A stretch of 8,410 nucleotides of DNA from Streptosporangiaceae bacterium (GTDB taxonomy: Bacteria > Actinomycetota > Actinomycetes > Streptosporangiales > Streptosporangiaceae): contig JASIGS010000142.1 in NCBI GenBank assembly GCA_030052355.1, forward strand, positions 1 through 8,410. The letters are read 5' to 3'. Below the pieces are notes generated by a model that had not been told where the DNA came from, did not search any database, and worked only from the letters and a program-made list of their open reading frames with translations. Below are positions 6,069 to 8,410 of the stretch, piece after piece. Both the position numbers and the translations under genes were made by a program. Positions within the stretch are counted from its first letter, which is position 1. Every line of letters begins with the position of its first letter.

Positions 6069-6093
6069 TGGCACTCTCTAGTCCTGAGTGCCA
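6069..6093. promoter_or_regulatory. CIRCE operator (HrcA binding site)
   Basis: TGGCACTC at 6069-6076 and GAGTGCCA at 6086-6093 are exact reverse complements separated by 9 nt, the spacing of the CIRCE consensus TTAGCACTC-N9-GAGTGCTAA. The inner GCACTC/GAGTGC cores match fully; both arms carry G (C on the other arm) where the consensus has A (T). It lies 13 nt upstream of the hrcA GTG, abutting the ribosome site, so HrcA bound here would block transcription of hrcA-dnaJ-rsmE. A promoter is expected just upstream (6095-6130) but no clear -35/-10 pair stands out. Confidence 0.93.
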
Positions 6094-6094
6094 A

Positions 6095-6298
6095 GTCTAT
6101 TGCCGAAACGCAGTACCAGGACAGACCAACATGATCAGCCGGCCGGCCTAGCCAAGACCGGCAAAATGCCCGCCATTGCGGAGATCATGCGGAGGCGCTG
6201 ACAGCAGCCCGTGCCCGTGAGAGAAAACGCCTAGATTATCTATCGGTAAACACACATAACTCCGGGCACTGGTGGCAACTACCCGGCGGCGGCTTCGT
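6095..6298. promoter_or_regulatory. Intergenic region between the unknown 224-residue protein gene and hrcA, with an AT-rich patch
   Basis: This should contain the hrcA promoter and any terminator of the upstream unknown gene. The stretch 6225-6262 is far more AT-rich than its surroundings and holds an 11-bp palindrome TAGATTATCTA (6232-6242). On the minus strand GATAAT at 6235-6240 is one mismatch from the TATAAT -10 box and points towards hrcA, but no good -35 sits 16-18 nt away. Weak stem candidates (CCGGG 6262-6266 with CCCGG 6282-6286; GGCA/TGCC near 6160-6170) lack a following T-run, so no terminator is called. Confidence 0.4.
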
Positions 6299-6973
6299 TC
6301 AGAACTTCACGAGAAGCGGCGTCGTCCTGCCGGTGCTGGCGAGACGGCTCTCCCAGTCCTGGCCGGCCAGGTTCGCCGCGGCCAGGGACGCCTGCTCGTC
6401 TCCATACATTTGCCTGGCCTGGACGGTAGCGGCCAGCAGCGCCGCGCCGAATTCGATCGTTCTCCTGCCGGGCAGGGCGAACGCCTTGTGGTTCCAGTTC
6501 TCGTCCGCAACAAGCGGGTCAGTGACCACGATCCCGGAATCGGGGGTGGAGAGCCCCGCTACCTTGCTGTTCCCGGTGAACTCTGCCGCGTCAGTGGCCA
6601 GGTCGAACAGGAACGCATACGTGCCATGGAATGGCGATAGCCGGTGATTTCCGTTTCTGGCCATGAGCACGCGGTTCCTTGAGCCGCTCCCGAACACCGT
6701 GCCCCGCAGGAAACGGTCAGTCAGCAGAAGGTAACCCTGGCCCACCGCAACCGAGCCGTGCTTGCCGTTCCCGAACTTGCCTACTACGTCCATCTCCGTC
6801 GAAAACCATCGCCCGACGACGTGTTCGGCTGAATCTGGGCTGTCGGGACGGCGGCGGCTCTCGGAACTTGAGGTCACGACGAGCTGCCCGTTCCTGAGCC
6901 GGTTACCGTCGCCCTGGAACAGTCCCCCGACCGGAGTGTCCGACACCTTGTAAAACGCTGGCTGCCTGGTCAT
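6299..6973 (-). CDS. Hypothetical protein of 224 residues, family not recognised
   Basis: ATG 6973 opens a complete frame of 224 residues that I cannot place in a family. It is predicted soluble: no signal peptide and no membrane span. There are no cysteines. The first third is polar (residues 35-47 are Ser/Arg/Asp-rich). A beta-like stretch VAVGQGYLLLTDRFLRGTVF lies at about 75-94; its LTDR resembles strands in bacterial PH/GRAM-like folds, but this is only a hint. The C-terminal third (about 165-210) looks helical and Ala-rich. Third codon positions still favour G/C on this strand, supporting a real gene, but TTT, TCA, CCA, GTA, CTA, CTT and TAT are used more than in hrcA or dnaJ, suggesting a different history. 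It starts 6 nt after the lipoprotein stop, so the two are probably co-transcribed. The plus-strand frames here are shorter and unlike proteins. Confidence 0.7.
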   Translation of the reverse strand: MTRQPAFYKVSDTPVGGLFQGDGNRLRNGQLVVTSSSESRRRPDSPDSAEHVVGRWFSTEMDVVGKFGNGKHGSVAVGQGYLLLTDRFLRGTVFGSGSRNRVLMARNGNHRLSPFHGTYAFLFDLATDAAEFTGNSKVAGLSTPDSGIVVTDPLVADENWNHKAFALPGRRTIEFGAALLAATVQARQMYGDEQASLAAANLAGQDWESRLASTGRTTPLLVKF

Positions 6974-6979
6974 CAGACG

Positions 6980-7408
6980 CTACCCATCGCCCTGGCCGCA
7001 GTGTGCTGCGGCGTAATCGGATACCTGCTGCCACGATCCAGAACTCTCCAGGCCGGTGATCAGACCGGCGCCGATGGCGCCGAGCGGGTCAGAAGCCGCG
7101 TCGGCGGTCTCCTGCTGCTCCTGCTGGAGCGCGGACACGATGCTGGCGACCTGCGGTTCGATCGATGGCGGGGAGTTCTGCTGCAAGGCCTCGAAGATGG
7201 GAACCCACTGCCCTACCGCGGATAGCGCCAGGGCGAGGTCTTCCAGGCCGTTGGAACTCGCGGCGTTGCCGTACGTGCTCAGGTACTTCGCTTTCTGCTG
7301 CGCCAGCGTGCGGCAAAAGTCCGCCGCAGTTGGCGGAGACGACGAGCAAGCGGATACCACAGCAGTCGTCAGGACGGCGCTGAGCAGCAGCACCGCCGGT
7401 CTTCTCAT
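6980..7408 (-). CDS. Small secreted lipoprotein, function unknown
   Basis: From ATG 7408 the product has 142 residues. It begins with MRRP, a hydrophobic stretch and the lipobox VSAC, so signal peptidase II would cleave before C21 and the protein would be lipid-anchored on the outer face of the membrane. The mature part is mostly helical, Gln/Ala/Ser-rich, with two more cysteines: C32 in ADFC and C137 near the end in AAAHC. This spacing, one Cys near each end of the mature domain, is common in small actinobacterial lipoproteins and suggests a disulfide clamp. GTG 7456 would add 16 residues before the signal peptide and is less likely; a GGGGAT run lies just before ATG 7408. The unknown 224-residue protein gene follows after 6 nt. 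The function cannot be assigned. Confidence 0.8.
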   Translation of the reverse strand: MRRPAVLLLSAVLTTAVVSACSSSPPTAADFCRTLAQQKAKYLSTYGNAASSNGLEDLALALSAVGQWVPIFEALQQNSPPSIEPQVASIVSALQQEQQETADAASDPLGAIGAGLITGLESSGSWQQVSDYAAAHCGQGDG

Positions 7409-7615
7409 GGGTCCGATCCCCCACAACGCGGGCGGTCGGCTTCCGTTGCTTACCACGTCGCTCCCCGTGCGATGTCGTGCTAGTTCGACGCCCGATAGGC
7501 ATGCCAGTTAGCCCAAGCATCGCCCGTAGTCACGCCGGGCCGGCACTTTGCGGAAATCGTCGGACAACCTCGTACGCAATGCCCGACGGGGGCCGGGTCT
7601 CCGGTCGCGGCAATG
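7409..7615. other. Intergenic region between hemW and the lipoprotein gene
   Basis: This should hold the end of the hemW transcript and the promoter of the lipoprotein pair. I see a short GC palindrome (7534-7544, 1-nt centre) that cannot form a normal hairpin, and no T-run terminator. No convincing promoter pair was found on the minus strand. No recognisable gene lies here. Confidence 0.5.
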
Positions 7616-8410
7616 TCAGCCGGTCAGGCCGCGGATGACCGCGTCGGCCAGCAGCCGGCCTGGCAGCGTCAGCTCCACCCGTCCGGACTCCAGCGCGCCG
7701 GCGTCGGCCAGCCCGTCGGCCACCGCGTCCCGCGCCGCCGCGACACCGGATGGCGCCAGCCAGTCGATGCGGCAGCCGGACACCAGCCGGGTGGCCAGCA
7801 TGATCCGTTCGGTCGCCCGCTCGGCGTCGGAGAGCACCTCCCTGGCCTGCGCCGGGCTGTGCCCGGCAGCCAGCCGCTGCGCGTAGGCGGCCGGGTGACG
7901 CACGTTCCACCAGCGCGTACCGCCGACGTGGCTGTGCGCTCCAGGACCGACTCCCCACCAGTCGCCGCCGGTCCAGTACAGCAGGTTGTGACGGCATCGC
8001 GAATCCGGCGACGCGGCCCAGTTCGACACCTCATACCAGGACAGCCCGGCCGCGCCGAGGATCGAGTCCGCCATCAGGTAGCGATCCGCCAGCACGTCGT
8101 CGTCGGGCATCGGCAGCTCCCCGCGCCGGATCCTGGCGGCCAGCCGGGTGCCCTCCTCGACGATCAGCGAGTAGGCCGAGATGTGGTCGGGCCCGGCCGC
8201 GAGAGCCGCCTCCAGCGACAGCCGCCAGTCGTCGTCGCTCTCCCCTGGCGTGCCGTAGATCAGGTCCAGGTTGACGTGGTCGAACCCCTCGGCCCGCGCC
8301 CACGCGGCGCACTGCTTCGGCCGGCCGGGCCGGTGCACGCGGTCCAGCACCTCGAGCACGTGCGGCGCCGCGCTCTGCATGCCAAGCGAGATGCGGGTGA
8401 ACCCGGCCTC
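7616..8410 (-). CDS. hemW: HemW (radical SAM haem chaperone / CPO-III-like protein), 5' end cut by the right edge
   Basis: The frame runs in from the right edge and gives the last 264 residues, roughly two thirds of a protein usually near 400. Typical family blocks are visible: RISLGMQSAAPHVLEVLDRVH at the start, NLDLIYGTPGES, HISAYSLIVEEGTRL, YEVSNWA, then CRHNLLYWTGGDWWGVGPGAHS followed by WWN, and a short HemN_C-like winged-helix end (about ERATERIMLATRLV to the stop). The CxxxCxxC iron-sulfur motif would lie in the missing N-terminal part. HemW resembles coproporphyrinogen III dehydrogenase HemN but lacks that activity in tested cases; it binds haem and transfers it to proteins. It lies upstream of hrcA as in many actinobacteria, though here two extra genes separate them. 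Confidence 0.95.
   Translation of the reverse strand, partial: EAGFTRISLGMQSAAPHVLEVLDRVHRPGRPKQCAAWARAEGFDHVNLDLIYGTPGESDDDWRLSLEAALAAGPDHISAYSLIVEEGTRLAARIRRGELPMPDDDVLADRYLMADSILGAAGLSWYEVSNWAASPDSRCRHNLLYWTGGDWWGVGPGAHSHVGGTRWWNVRHPAAYAQRLAAGHSPAQAREVLSDAERATERIMLATRLVSGCRIDWLAPSGVAAARDAVADGLADAGALESGRVELTLPGRLLADAVIRGLTG

Noticed and set aside
6056..6094. TTG start for hrcA at 6094
   Set aside because: It falls inside the CIRCE operator; GTG 6055 has a strong GGAGG at 7 nt and gives the family length.
6166..6201. Short plus-strand ORF (11 codons, [11 protein letters not shown]) between the orphan gene and hrcA
   Set aside because: No ribosome site, no coupled gene downstream on that strand, and a length expected by chance.
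7409..7456. GTG start at 7456 for the lipoprotein
   Set aside because: It would place 16 extra residues before a typical MRRP-type signal peptide; ATG 7408 fits better.
7534..7544. GCCGG-G-CCGGC palindrome as a terminator of hemW
   Set aside because: The single-base centre cannot form a hairpin loop of normal size and no T-run follows.

Overview
The window is high-GC DNA (strong G/C preference at third codon positions) from an actinomycete. PhoH, DnaJ2-type DnaJ, HrcA, the actinobacterial form of RsmE (LRASTAG near its C-terminus) and the SigE-like ECF sigma factor all fit this, but the genus cannot be fixed from the sequence. No tRNA, rRNA, CRISPR array, transposase or integrase was seen.

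The backbone is a conserved minus-strand housekeeping cluster, read right to left: hemW (cut by the right edge), hrcA, dnaJ, rsmE, a HIT-family hydrolase gene, and phoH (cut by the left edge). hrcA, dnaJ and rsmE are nearly contiguous (2-nt and 6-nt gaps) and look like one operon behind a perfect CIRCE operator just upstream of hrcA. This is the classic self-repressed heat-shock arrangement. The HIT gene and phoH form a second tandem pair with an 18-nt gap.

Two cassettes interrupt this backbone. The first, at 1721-3140, lies on the opposite strand between rsmE and the HIT gene. It holds an ECF sigma factor gene whose stop overlaps (ATGA) the start of a gene for a single-pass membrane protein with a cytoplasmic N-terminus and a long Ser/Thr/Pro-rich outer tail, a plausible anti-sigma or sensor partner. 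Upstream of the sigma gene are a perfect 7+7 bp inverted repeat and a 9-codon leader ORF that itself overlaps the sigma start by ATGA. A longer inverted repeat lies nearer the HIT gene.

The second cassette, at 6299-7408, lies between hemW and hrcA on the minus strand. It holds a small two-cysteine lipoprotein gene followed 6 nt later by a 224-residue protein gene of unrecognised family with looser codon use than its neighbours. An AT-rich patch at about 6225-6262 and the CIRCE element fill the gap between this cassette and hrcA.

The housekeeping genes serve protein folding (DnaJ), its stress-controlled repression (HrcA), 16S rRNA methylation (RsmE), nucleotide hydrolysis (HIT), an RNA-linked ATPase (PhoH) and haem insertion (HemW). 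No clearly new system is proven here. The most promising unexplained parts are the sigma/membrane-protein cassette with its layered upstream region, and the unknown lipoprotein/orphan pair.
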